A stretch of 64,000 nucleotides of DNA, from positions 63,844,039 to 63,908,038 of the forward strand of contig OY997593.1 in the NCBI GenBank assembly GCA_963921825.1, in the 5' to 3' direction. Both the position numbers and the translations under genes were made by a program. Shown in pieces: positions 11,593 to 21,758 of this stretch (positions are counted from its first letter, which is position 1; every line of letters starts with the position of its first letter). Below the pieces are notes generated by a model. The model ran no database searches and was not told where the DNA came from. It saw nothing but the letters and a program-made list of their open reading frames with translations. The stretch comes from Erodium maritimum (taxonomy: Eukaryota > Streptophyta > Magnoliopsida > Geraniales > Geraniaceae).

Positions 11593-11659
11593 GCCCAAAT
11601 TGAAGATCTTCGAAAACAACCCCCACCACCAGATGACGCCGGAACATCTTGAACTTGTA

Positions 11660-12139
11660 TTTTGTTTTGGGTTGTATTAAAATGGATTGAATAAAATTAG
11701 AAGTTCATTTCTATTCGTGTTGAATTTATTAATTATTGATTGTCTTTAATTATTTATTTCCAAAATTGTTTAAATTATGACTAAATTAAACGGTTTTTGA
11801 TAACGAATTAAATAAAACAGGAAAATAACAAATTAATAATCCAGTCAGCATTGTTCTGCACTCCCAGGACCTCAAGGTCCTTTCTGTTGCAAAACACCCA
11901 CTATTCTGCACTCCCACTCCCTGACTTTTGTCCAGTCAGCACAAGGTATGCACTCCCACTCCCTGACCAAGGTCTGTCCATGATTCACATCTCTAAATTA
12001 TAACTAATCTATTAACAGTCCCTCTTCTCATGATTCTTGTTTACTAATTATAATTAATCCAAACAATGTTCCTATTGTATTTGTATTTTATTTGTCATAT
12101 TTTTACTTCTTTTTTTTAATTCTTTTAATTTTAATTAGC
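11660..12139. other. AT-rich downstream region with short direct repeats
   Basis: No gene is seen. TGCACTCCCACTCCCTGAC occurs twice (about 11908 and 11949) and a related TCTGCACTCCCAGGAC once (about 11854). The rest is AT-rich and featureless. Confidence 0.4.
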
Positions 12140-12151
12140 TTAAAATTGTAT

Positions 12152-13421
12152 TAACCTAGGTAGCCGCCCTTCTTCTCTCTGCAGATTAGGGTTTGGTTTT
12201 TTTCTGAGCAACCATGGCGGCTCAGATCTCTAGTCTTTCCGGTGATCCCTTGCTGCGGTGTGATGAACCAGAGGAGGTCGACGGGGAGGAATCCGGCGGT
12301 GAGGTCGGTGTGGGCGTCGAGGACGCGAGGGGGACGGCGGGGTTGGGTTTCGCCGGTCTGCCCGAGGACGACGCACAGGGTGTCGGGATGGGGGTCGGTC
12401 TGGGTGATGAACCTGGGTTGATCCCGGTGGCGCTAGAAGATGGGGCGGCGGGGACGGAGGTGTCTGACACGGTGGCGGAGCCGCTGACGCCGCAGGAAGG
12501 CTCGACATCTCCGCGCCCCCGAGTTGCGAGAGGAGCGGGGTCGGGACCGGCTCGGGACATCGCGAATGAGACTCGGGCGACGTCGAGATCGGTGCCAGTT
12601 GCGGCAGTAGTTGTGCTGGTGGTGGAGGTGTCCTCCGATAGTGGAGCACTGCTGCATGCGGACATGGCGGCGAGACGGGTGCTGATCCGGGTCTCGTCGG
12701 ACTCGGATGACACGCAGCCGGAGCCTCCGGCAGCACAGGGGCAACGACGGCTAAAGGGGAAGGCGGTTGCCGAGGTAGGGGACAACCCTAGCGAGGTGGA
12801 GCCGGACCCGGAGCAGCGGGCTGGGCCGGGCCGGTGCAAGGGGAGGGCGGTGGCCGGGGTGCGGGACAACCCTAGCGTGGCGGGGTTGGGCCTGGGGAAG
12901 CAGTCTGGGTCGGGCCCGGAGGAAGCATCACACGCAGCAGCGGCGGGGGGCTACAAGCGCCCCCGCCTGCAGGAATGAGTCTGTGGTGGCCCGGGGAGGG
13001 GTGGGTTGACTTTGATCCTTTCCCGGCGGATGGATGGCGTTGGCACCATCATCAGTTGACAATTGTCTCCCCTGCCAGTCTGGAGTCAGCACACCCGCGT
13101 TCAGGAGCCCTACCATTATCAGTCCAGGGAGGACGACGCACGCTGACACACCAGGGGAGATGTAGGTCCACCAGTATTCCCCTAAACTTGGTTGGCTCGC
13201 CTCGTCCCATTTGGAAGAAGCATGCTGTATCGGTGTCACCAGACGCTACCGCGGATATCCCCTTCGTCCGCAACCAATTACCAGAGCCGAATTTATTGTT
13301 TTTAGTTTCATTTCTGATTATTAGCTGGATTTTCTTATGTAGGTGGAGTACGTTTGTGTACCCACCAAACTATCTTATTATGTTTTAATACTATTGCAAT
13401 GGTTATTCTAAAAAAAAAAGT
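12152..13421 (+). mobile_element. Complete non-autonomous retroposon, copy A (unnamed family)
   Basis: It is flanked by a perfect 12-bp target duplication, TTAAAATTGTAT, at 12140-12151 and 13422-13433. It ends in an A-run (AAAAAAAAAAGT) directly before the right duplication. Both are hallmarks of target-primed insertion of a non-LTR retroposon. The 1,270-bp body consists of a short leader ending CTCTCTGCAG-A-TTAGGG, a GC-rich ORF (12214-12978), a tail of about 300 nt shared with copy B, and an imperfect hairpin (GGTGGAGTAC/GTGTACCCACC, about 13341-13365) before the A-tail. No endonuclease or reverse transcriptase is encoded, so it must have used enzymes from elsewhere. Confidence 0.8.
12214..12978 (+). 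CDS. ORF of retroposon copy A, 254 aa, unknown
   Basis: An uninterrupted frame opens with ATGGCGGCTCAG shortly after the leader. The protein is low-complexity: Gly/Glu/Asp-rich in the first third, then Ser/Pro/Arg-rich. It contains two diverged copies of a motif, RRLKGKAVAEVGDNPS and RCKGRAVAGVRDNPS, so an internal duplication is likely. It ends GGYKRPRLQE. The same type of ending, GGGKHPRRQE, closes the ORF of copy B. I see no domain. It could be the C-terminal half of a LINE ORF1, because plant L1 ORF1 proteins end in low-complexity tails. Whether it is translated is unknown. Confidence 0.45.
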   Translation: MAAQISSLSGDPLLRCDEPEEVDGEESGGEVGVGVEDARGTAGLGFAGLPEDDAQGVGMGVGLGDEPGLIPVALEDGAAGTEVSDTVAEPLTPQEGSTSPRPRVARGAGSGPARDIANETRATSRSVPVAAVVVLVVEVSSDSGALLHADMAARRVLIRVSSDSDDTQPEPPAAQGQRRLKGKAVAEVGDNPSEVEPDPEQRAGPGRCKGRAVAGVRDNPSVAGLGLGKQSGSGPEEASHAAAAGGYKRPRLQE

Positions 13422-13433
13422 TTAAAATTGTAT

Positions 13434-14330
13434 CCCTATCTAATATATTGTTTAGAGTAGTTAATTCTAAAAAAAAAATTGTTTAGAGGCTGGGACTACA
13501 CCAATTTAAGTTTTACTTGAGTCATCTGCAAAATTAAGAAATAAGAATAAATTATCTTCTTTATATCTCAATTTATTTTCTTTAAATTTCTTAATTTAAC
13601 TAGTCAAAGAAATTTATTCTTATTTAAGTATCATGTAAACTTTGATATTATGTAGACTTTGAGATTATCATTAAGTTGAGTTTTGAAGTAGTTCGTAACA
13701 AAATTGATATAATCGTAAGGAGATATTTCAAAAGATAAAATGATCGAATATTACCGCACGCGACTGAAGAGAGTATTTTCTGTTATGAATATCATAAAGA
13801 CTTGGTTAAAAAAAAATCGAATGAGAGACCATAGATAAATGATAATAGGATCGTATGCAACGAAAAATATGTTTTTTGATTGTATTAACAACGAAATTGT
13901 TTAAAATATTTTTAAATTATACAATCTCGACGCAGCGTCTTCTAATAAGTAGTCATTTCTTAATTTATACAATGATAAAAATTTATTATTAGTCATATTA
14001 TTTTGACGTTATATGTTATTATAAAAAAATAGTGCCCCTGCTCAATTAAAAAGCTAGATCCGCTACTGCCTCCTTGTAAGCACAATTTTATCGTAATACT
14101 ACTTTTTTTCCGTTTCAAAAAAAGTCCTTAAAAAATGATATGAAATTACAGGCGATTTACACAACAAAAATATATATTAACAATTTGATCTCGAAAATTT
14201 GATGACATGTCAAAGATTCTCGAATTTGACGATGAGGTACATAATACGTGGACCAACAAATAATTAATTTTCATAAAGAAGTTGGCAGCTGCCCCTGCGG
14301 AGTGCGGGCGGACCATGCATAGATGAGATT
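13434..14330. other. AT-rich intergenic region
   Basis: No gene is seen. Near 14035-14070 the sequence TGCTCAATTAAAAAGCTAGA then TCCGCTACTG is the diverged reverse complement of 9693-9720 (CAATGGCGGATCTACTTTAG). The two could be the ends of a decayed DNA element spanning the Myb/SANT gene and retroposon A. Confidence 0.35.
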
Positions 14331-14338
14331 CATTTCTG

Positions 14339-14344
14339 TATAAG
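14339..14344 (+). promoter_or_regulatory. TATA box of the BAHD gene
   Basis: TATAAG lies 54 bp before the first in-frame ATG (14393). This spacing would give a short 5' UTR containing no other ATG. Confidence 0.45.
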
Positions 14345-14392
14345 TAGGATTGGTTGATTGAGCAAATAATTAGAAGGAGATCAAGTTTGAGT

Positions 14393-15733
14393 ATGTTGAG
14401 AAACAAAGTAGGCATCCTCAAAAAGGAGATTGAGATGGTCTCGAAAGAGATCATAAAACCATCGTCGATTGATCAGAAAAGTCCGTTCAAAATCTCCCTT
14501 ATGGACCAGCTCATTCCCTCAACTTATTCTCCCTTCACCTTTTTCTACCAGTCAAAAATCACCGCCTCATCCGCCACGCACCGCCTCAAGACCTCACTCT
14601 CCGACACCCTGTCACGCTTCTACCCTCTCTCCGGCAGACTCAGGGACAACTCATTCGTCGACGATTTCGACCAGGGCGTTCCCTTCGCTGAATCTCGAGT
14701 CCGATGCAACATGTCCCACTACCTCCGCCATCCCCACACGGAGTGGCTCAACGATTTCGTTCCGTACCGTCCCTTTTTCCCCGAACCCAACCCCTCCACC
14801 ATGCCCCAATTGGCCGTCCAGGCCAACATATTCGACTGCGGCGGCGTAGCCCTCGGTTTGTCCCTAAGCCACAAGTTCATGGACTCACTTTCCATCAATT
14901 CTTTCCTCAAAAGCTGGGCGATGGCCGCACGCGGCGAGGGAAGCAAAGGTGGAAATGCATTGGAGGGAGTGTCGGGTCGGCTTCGGCCGGTGGAGGCCCT
15001 GCCGCCTGGTCTCGAAGAGAGGATGGCTAATCTCTGGTTCTGTCAAGGCGATTTGAAACTAAGGAGGTTCGTTTTCAGTGCGGAGGCAATCGCGGCAATA
15101 AGGGAAAAGGGGAGGAGCGAAGATGTTACAAATCCCACCAGAAACGAGGCACTGTCGAGCTTCATTTGGAAGAGGGTCATGTCTGCGACAGCGGCGGTGT
15201 CAGGTTGTTCGGATAAGCCATTGATGTTGTCCCAATCAGTGGACATCAGGAAGCGAATCAAATCACACATTCCTGATGTTGCCATCGGGAACACGGTCTT
15301 CACGGCCAGGGCCGCCACACTCTGCTCCGGCGACGAAAGTAAGACCGGGTTGCCAGCGCTGGTGAAACAAGTGAGACGATCGATCGAGGCAGTGGACAAC
15401 GACTACGTGGAATATGTGGAACAAAAAATTTTCGATTTGTGGGGGCGGAAACCAGAATTTGGGCCCTCGGAAATCCTCAACTGCACGAGTTTTCTGAGAT
15501 CTGGTTTGGACGAAATAGATTTCGGGTGGGGAAAGCCTATATGGGTTGGTGTTTTTGGAGAGATTAGTTCGAAATTTATGAACTGGGTCCTGTTAAAAAA
15601 CATCAACGCAACTGAAAAGGGAATTGAAGCTTGGGTGACATTACGTCAGGACGTCATGGATGTACTGGAGAAAGATCCGAAGTTCCTCTCATACGCTTGC
15701 CTCAACCCTCCCATTGTTTCCTCCGTCCCGTGA
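14393..15733 (+). CDS. BAHD acyltransferase (vinorine synthase-like), 446 aa
   Basis: This is a single-exon gene of the BAHD family, which transfers acyl groups from acyl-CoA to alcohols or amines in specialised metabolism, in the cytosol. The catalytic HxxxD motif is present as HKFMD at residues 160-164. The structural DFGWG motif is present at residues 376-380 (IDFGWGKPIW). The N-terminus, VSKEIIKPSS...KISLMDQL, is typical of the vinorine synthase/clade III group. Length fits the family (430-450 aa). The first ATG is 14393; an alternative start at 14435 (MVSKEIIKPSS) matches the usual family N-terminus and would give 432 aa. The frame has no break and looks functional. The substrate cannot be told from the sequence. 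A MITE inserted 30 bp after the stop, probably in the 3' UTR. Confidence 0.95.
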   Translation: MLRNKVGILKKEIEMVSKEIIKPSSIDQKSPFKISLMDQLIPSTYSPFTFFYQSKITASSATHRLKTSLSDTLSRFYPLSGRLRDNSFVDDFDQGVPFAESRVRCNMSHYLRHPHTEWLNDFVPYRPFFPEPNPSTMPQLAVQANIFDCGGVALGLSLSHKFMDSLSINSFLKSWAMAARGEGSKGGNALEGVSGRLRPVEALPPGLEERMANLWFCQGDLKLRRFVFSAEAIAAIREKGRSEDVTNPTRNEALSSFIWKRVMSATAAVSGCSDKPLMLSQSVDIRKRIKSHIPDVAIGNTVFTARAATLCSGDESKTGLPALVKQVRRSIEAVDNDYVEYVEQKIFDLWGRKPEFGPSEILNCTSFLRSGLDEIDFGWGKPIWVGVFGEISSKFMNWVLLKNINATEKGIEAWVTLRQDVMDVLEKDPKFLSYACLNPPIVSSVP

Positions 15734-15763
15734 TGCATTTCATGTTTCAAATGTATGAATAAA

Positions 15764-16084
15764 GGGAAAACTCCAGGAAACAACTATGTTTTGACTTTCT
15801 AGTACAATATTTAACGACTGACTTTGCTATCGTTCAAAGTACATGGTTTGGCAACAAATTTTTCAAAAATTATAATTTTCTGTCCAAAAAGACGGAATAT
15901 TCTGTTTTTGGACATAATATTCCTTGTTTTGAATAGAATATTCCGAAATATTCTGTCTTTTTGGACAGGAAATTATAGTTTTTGAAAATTTTGTTTCCAA
16001 ACTATGTACTTTGAACGATAACAAAGTCAATCGTTATATCTTGTAATATAAAATCAGAACATAGTTGTTTCTTGGAGTTTTTCC
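15764..16084. mobile_element. Foldback MITE, Mutator-like (9-bp target duplication)
   Basis: This is a 321-bp element with long terminal inverted repeats: the left end GGGAAAACTCCAGGAAACAA pairs with the reverse complement of the right end, GGAAAAACTCCAAGAAACAA. Almost the entire element folds on itself. It is flanked by ATGAATAAA at 15755-15763 and 16085-16093, a 9-bp duplication as made by Mutator-like transposases. It is non-coding and lies just after the BAHD stop codon. Confidence 0.85.
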
Positions 16085-16093
16085 ATGAATAAA

Positions 16094-16394
16094 CATAGCA
16101 TAATACATGCTACTGTAGTGGATGAGAACGCATCTATTATATAAATTTACCCCCGCAGTTATAGTTTTTTAACCCTTTCTTATATATTTTTTTTTGAAAA
16201 GAAAGATTCATCAATAAATCAACAAACCTTACAAACCGAACATGAACCAAACCGTACAAGTGTTGCATCCGCCGATCGTCCTCCGGAATCCGAAGAACGA
16301 CCGGCGAGATGAATAGCTCTCGAGACGGGCGACACAACGCCTAGATAAAAACAAACTACCAGATCGATCATCCTTATCGGATCTCCGGATGGCT
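16094..16394. other. Short intergenic stretch
   Basis: I see no gene in these 301 bases. An A-rich run at about 16190-16215 could be the remnant of a retroposed tail. Confidence 0.3.
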
Positions 16395-16402
16395 ACACTT
16401 TT

Positions 16403-17249
16403 TAGGGGTGGGCATCGGTCGGAGTCCGGCAATATTTTCATTATTCGTAACCGTTACCGCACCGGGTTCCAACGGGAAACCTAAAAACCGACCGTCACGG
16501 AGTCGGCCATTTAGGGTTTTTAACCGACCCATTGGGTTTCTTTTGGGCCTTCAATGAAAGCCCAAAATAGAAAGGAAAAAAACATCAATTTTTGTAACAA
16601 CTAGAACAATAAAATCAATTTACAACAAAAATACAATTAGTTATTACTAATAATTTGCTATTAAGCTATTACATCAAGAAAAACATTTCTAAAAAAGTAT
16701 TTAATGGTCTCTAAAAACAAAAACTTTCAAGTTAAATACATGCCACAAACAATAAATAAAATATTAAAATGTATATTTATTCAAGTATAAGATTTAAATT
16801 CAACTTTATTACAATCAAATAAACTTTGAACTTTAAAATCAAATAAATTCATTAATACTTGTGCCAATATTTAATTATTTTAACTTAACAACCAATTTAC
16901 TGCAGGATTGTTTATAGACATATTTATGATTAAAAGTAAACTAATCTCCTACATTTTACTACATTGTTAATCTAATATTAGTGTCAGCATTTAATTTAAA
17001 CATCTTGTAATACTATAACCATCAAATTAGTAAAACAAAACATAAACATTTTTATATACGCACTTAAAGCCGGTCGGTCGGTTTTTTACCGGTTTGGAAG
17101 ATAAAAAACCGTACCCACCCATAATTCTACTGGGTTGGTATTTTTTTAACCGTGACCGTCACCGGTGACACCGTTTCGGGTCATTTCGGTGATGGGGACA
17201 ACCGGTGACGGTCGGTTTTCGGTGACGGCCGGATATTTGCCCAGCCCTA
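16403..17249. mobile_element. Non-autonomous hAT element, 847 bp
   Basis: The termini are TAGGGGTGGGCATCGGTCGG and, inverted, TAGGGCTGGGCAAATATCCGG, the typical hAT-type ends. The element is flanked by a perfect 8-bp duplication, ACACTTTT, at 16395-16402 and 17250-17257. Subterminal CCGGT/ACCGG-rich blocks (GTCGGTTTTTTACCGG and kin) lie at both ends, as usual for transposase-binding regions. The middle is AT-rich and codes for nothing, so mobilisation would need an autonomous hAT. Confidence 0.88.
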
Positions 17250-17257
17250 ACACTTTT

Positions 17258-17576
17258 ATCTTATAATATGGTTTGTCTCTGATAAAAAAACCTATAACCC
17301 TAATGGACTCGTAAGCCTAAGTTAGTGACCAAGTAAAATCATTGGACATATTGTAAACCTAACCCTGGTACAACAATATGATTTATTAACTATTGCAGTA
17401 TGAATGTTCGGACTTTGAAATTACCTAATACTTTATCTTCTTTTTTTCTCTCGCTAACCGAGAGCAATCCTAGTTCTAGCCGCCAATATTTTCTACGATC
17501 ACGGTGTTTTCTAGTCCTGCTTTCATCACCGACAATTTTGGAGACGTTTTTCCTGCGTTTCATCTGTGGAACCTCT
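17258..17576 (+). mobile_element. Probable 5' flank of a LINE, left of the solo LTR
   Basis: The CT-rich leader-like sequence carries a small open frame (17400 onward). The LINE ORF1 relic begins on the other side of the reverse-strand LTR, so this may be the LINE 5' UTR. That assignment is inference only. Confidence 0.3.
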
Positions 17577-20202
17577 TGTCACGCCCCAAATCTGGTTTTG
17601 ACCGGACTCGAGACGTGAACCAGGAATATAAATAATAAAAGATAATTTAAAAGAAATAAGTTCTATAATATTAATCCGACAACAACAAATCTGATAAAGT
17701 GAGTCAACAACTCATAAACAAGTAAACAAAATGTTTAGTTCAGAATAGAAAGTACGTCTCTAGACCATACTAGCCTAAGACCCTTGCTAGCTCCCAAGCT
17801 CCGAGAATCCCGCTAGACCATATCCCGCTCAAGACTTGTAAATCAGTAAAGTAAAGGGGTGAGCTTTCGCTCAGTAGGAAAAGTAGTTAAGGTGATGAGT
17901 ATCTGCTCACCACCACGAGTAACCGTCCAATTAGGGAATACTAGCAAGGCACAACACTAATGATGTCCACGGAAAACACATAATCACAAACATACTTTCA
18001 TGACCGATTTCACACTAGAATCACATCACTTACAATCATCAAGCACAACACACACAGTAAAACAACCACACGTCCCGTACAACAATCCCCGAACTCCGCC
18101 GGTTGTCCACAACCCGACTCAACCATATCGTACCGGACCACACATCATCTGCCTAGATATCTTCCCGGAACACGACATCGGGGTACCAAACACGATACAT
18201 CATACTGGATCACACAACATCGGCCTAGATGTCTTCCTGAAACACACAACATCGGGGTACGTATCACACCATCATTGGCCTAGATACCTTACACCGGCAT
18301 ACCCCTCGATGTATGTATCGTATCGGAACCACTCCCCGGGGGACCGCGTACGTGGGACCACACCTTCGGCCTAGATACCACCCTACACCGGCATACCCCC
18401 TCGATGTAGGTGTCGTACCGGAATACACCTCGTCTTGGAACATGCCACGAGAATCTCGACATATCACAATGCCATGGAGCAATTTACGGCATACCAAGCC
18501 AAAAAATCTTCCCACAACACATTACATCGGTCTATCAATCACCCGATCATATCACAAGCATTGGTTCACGTCATACCAAACATCTCACACTTGTCATAAC
18601 ATACCAACATATTACACCGAGCATGCCATATCATGATTTCTCAATCTAACAACGGATAAGTCACATATCACACATCACAGTCATCAATCATGACATCACA
18701 ACCAACACACAAACCTAAGGGCTCGACATGGCCCACATGCATTTCTACAACACAACAATTCCCAAACTTACGGCACGACCTGGCTCGTAAGCTATCCCTC
18801 ATTTCACTCGTTCCTCACATCCTACATGCAATTATATCATTATACCAAGTATTCGCAACCTATATGCATACTAGTAACTTTCTGTAATTAAACCGGTATT
18901 CGCTACTTTCCCTACCTCAATCGCTTTCCAAACGCTTAGTCACTTCAAGATGCCCAAAAGTCTCCTCCGCCGAGCTCGGGTCCAAAGTCTAGGATCACAG
19001 ATTAATACGAGAATCAAGAGTAATTCACGAATGGTTTAAGGAGGAAAACATTCCCAATTAACCCCAAACGGGCTCGGTCATAGTTAACCGTCCCAATTAC
19101 TCGAAAAGCACCAAAATGGGCCCAAAAGGCCCAAATCTGATCTACCACGGTTCGGGTCACGGAGCCTTGATGGACTCCGTGACGGTTTGGGTCACGGAAC
19201 CGTGAGGTTCCCCATCACGGGTGACGTCACGAAACCGTGACGTGTGCCGTCGCGGCCTCCGTCACGGAGCCGTGACGCGTTCCATCACGGTGCATGCACG
19301 GATCCGTGACGGGTCCGGACAGATTCGTCCATCTTCTTCCTCCAGCTTCTTCTCCACGAAACCAGACCTTCCAAACTCCATTTTTGACCCCCAAAACCTC
19401 CAAAAATAGCTCCAAAACCCTCAACACTTCAATACCCATGATGGGTCTTCATCAAAACATCAAAATCCAAATGATTTCTACTCAAAAACACCCTCTTAAC
19501 TCCAAAAACCAATCATCTAAGCATCAAATCAAAAACCCATTGACTCCAACTATTTTCATGCCTTTTCTCCCCAAACCCATAATCTAAATTGCCACAAAAA
19601 CGAAAAAGGTTAGAAGACTCACCTTGGAAATGGAGAATAGAGGAGGAAGATGATGATTTCGATGAGATTTGAGTAGAAAACTAGGTCAAGACCCCTCTTT
19701 TCCTTATTTCTTCTTCTTCAAGCTTCCATAGCTTTCTCTCTTCCTTCTCTCCCTCTAAGTTTCGGCCAAGGTGTGTAAAATGGGCTGAATTGTTGTCCCA
19801 ATCCACTTAAAACCTAATTTGGTATTGACCCAATTGTCCCATTTGCCTAAAAGCCTCGCATGTTCAAGTTTAAGGGTATAAGGGTCTTTTTTCCCTTCTT
19901 TCTTCTCACCCAAGCCACTATGGACATGTGTCCACGTGGGGACTACCTCTACCCAAAATATCTCAGCAATCAATTAATTAATTCACTAAGACTCAAGGTT
20001 TTACCGAAATTTACCCCGGGTTGACTTTTTCACAAAACAACTGTTTGAAAGGAAACGACCCAATTAAGCTAACCGTAACGACGACTAATATTTTTGGGCC
20101 CCGGAAAGGTCCCGAATGACTCTCAGAGTCATCGGTTGACTTTTCCGGCAAAAAGCCAACTTTCGCCAGAATTCACCGGTTCGACTGGGGACGGTTCTTA
20201 CA
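17577..20202 (-). mobile_element. Solo LTR, 2,626 bp, reverse orientation
   Basis: On the minus strand it runs from TGTAAGAACCGTCCCC at 20202 to GGGGCGTGACA at 17577, the same ends as the LTR at 2367-5362. Positions 17577-19170 match 1-1652 closely, and less closely the copy at 2367-5362. The 5-bp flanks (CCTCT left, CTTTG right) do not match, so a clean target duplication is not preserved. It contains a dense palindromic cluster of GTCACGGA/TCCGTGAC motifs (19137-19315). No coding region is present. Solo LTR of a Ty3/gypsy-like fossil. Confidence 0.82.
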
Positions 20203-20327
20203 CTTTGGTCTTACAACTCGGGCGTAGGAGGAAGCAAAAGCAAGACCTAGTCGGGTCTCCTTCAACGCTTCCTTCTACTCCGGCGAGTCCACCACCCTCT
20301 CTCTCCACTGTACTGGTGCCCTTGGCC

Positions 20328-21345
20328 ATGAGTGACTCTACTCCAACCACTACTGGCAAACCACGTCGAGGACGTCTGATACGGCCTAAAGGCGTTGCTT
20401 CATCCGCAAGAAACATGTCGTTGGGTCTCGCTCCACCGCCTTTGCCAATCGTCTCTGCTCCATCTCCTTCCTGGGTTCCTACTACTCGGGTTGATCCGCC
20501 CACTCCTCTTCAACAGGACCCGACGCGGGGGAAGACCCCGATGGAGGATCTCCCACATACGGCGGTGGAGGAATTGAGCTTGGGTCGTTGTCTTCCCAAT
20601 AAGGATAGGATCCCCCTCATCCCCTCTCTCGTTACCGTTCCTGCCGGTATGGTCCTTGGTCGGAAGGTGGCCCTCTCGTTGAATCAGCCCCCTTCGCCCA
20701 CCATTGTGGCTTTACCAAAGTTGCAGGCATCCATGGAGACATTCCAAGATGGGCTCTCCTCCTGCTCCCTCGACGATGACGACGAAGTTGAGGTCGTGGT
20801 TCCTTACTCTCCGGGCAATGCCACGGTCAATTCCCGTCAGTAGTGGGGACTGATGGGCAAGCTATGAACGTCAAAGCCTCCCCAGAAGGACATTCTATTC
20901 CGTATCATCACCATCGCGTGGGGGCAGGCTGTAGAATGCTTGGTCGTCAAAGATCTTGGAACGGGAGTCTTCGACTTCTATTTCCGGACAGTAGAGTCAC
21001 GATCTTGGGTCCATAGTAATGAGCCTTGGTGTTTCAATGGGTGCCTCATTTTGCTTAGAGAGTTGAACCCCTATGCCCAGGAACTTTCCGCATTGGACCG
21101 CTTGCAACTATGGGTCCACGCTCGGGGTCAGTCGCCCCTGTTTCAGATGAAGACAACGGGGGATACGATGGGGACGAATTTGGGGTGTGTGTGGAGGTAC
21201 CCTGCGATCAAGGGAGTATGTGCTGGGGTGGAACGGTGAGGGTGCGTTTTGGCACCTTGTTGAACGTTCTCTAGAGCGGGGAGTGGTATTGAGGTTCAAG
21301 GACTTCCCGATTCCCGTGAAGGTCGACCTCACCTATACGAAATAG
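20328..21345 (+). mobile_element. LINE (L1 clade) ORF1 relic with DUF4283-like domain
   Basis: An ORF1-type N-terminus begins MSDSTPTTTGKPRRGR at 20328 and is Pro/Ser-rich; this frame ends at 20843. In another frame, from about 20900, the DUF4283 signature of plant L1 ORF1 proteins follows. It shows GVFDFYFRTVESRSWV, EPWCFNGCLILLREL, LDRLQLWVHARG and, at the end, GVVLRFKDFPIPVKVDL. The zinc knuckle that should come next is missing: the sequence breaks off at about 21345 into AT-rich DNA. The element has at least one frameshift and several stops and is not functional. Confidence 0.82.
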
Positions 21346-21747
21346 AAGATTTTTTTTTGGACAATGTCAGAATTAGAGAAAGAAAATGGAGGAAAATGAA
21401 AGCTTTGTAATATTGTCAAAATGGTAGTAAAAGAATATTGTAAGTTTCATAAAAAAAGAGAGAAGACTATTGAACAAACAACTATTAGGAGGAGGCTTGA
21501 AACAGACCAGGCCCCTTCTAAGCGTCATTTTCTCATTGACGGGCTCAATTAATCTCCGATTAATCTCTAAAAAGTTTTAACCGTCCGACTAGCGCTATTT
21601 TTAGAACTTTGCTTAAAAACAAATAAAAAATTAAAAAATAAGGCTGAGAAAATACCCGTCTATACTCATAAAGAACACAATTACCCTTCTTTAACCTATA
21701 ATACCAGCGTGTAATTTTTATTTAATAATAATAAAGTGATTAAACAA
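21346..21747. other. AT-rich stretch between LINE ORF1 relic and retroposon B
   Basis: No gene is seen. The stretch has poly-T and poly-A runs and may hold a decayed insertion that cut the LINE. Confidence 0.3.
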
Positions 21748-21758
21748 TTACTTACAAC

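Noticed and set aside
12222-12869. 215-codon frame antisense to the retroposon A ORF
   Set aside because: High GC content opens several frames here; only the plus-strand frame ends in the peptide shared with copy B.
14354-14392. Upstream extension of the BAHD frame
   Set aside because: The frame is open there but begins with TTG; the first ATG is 14393, close behind a TATA box.
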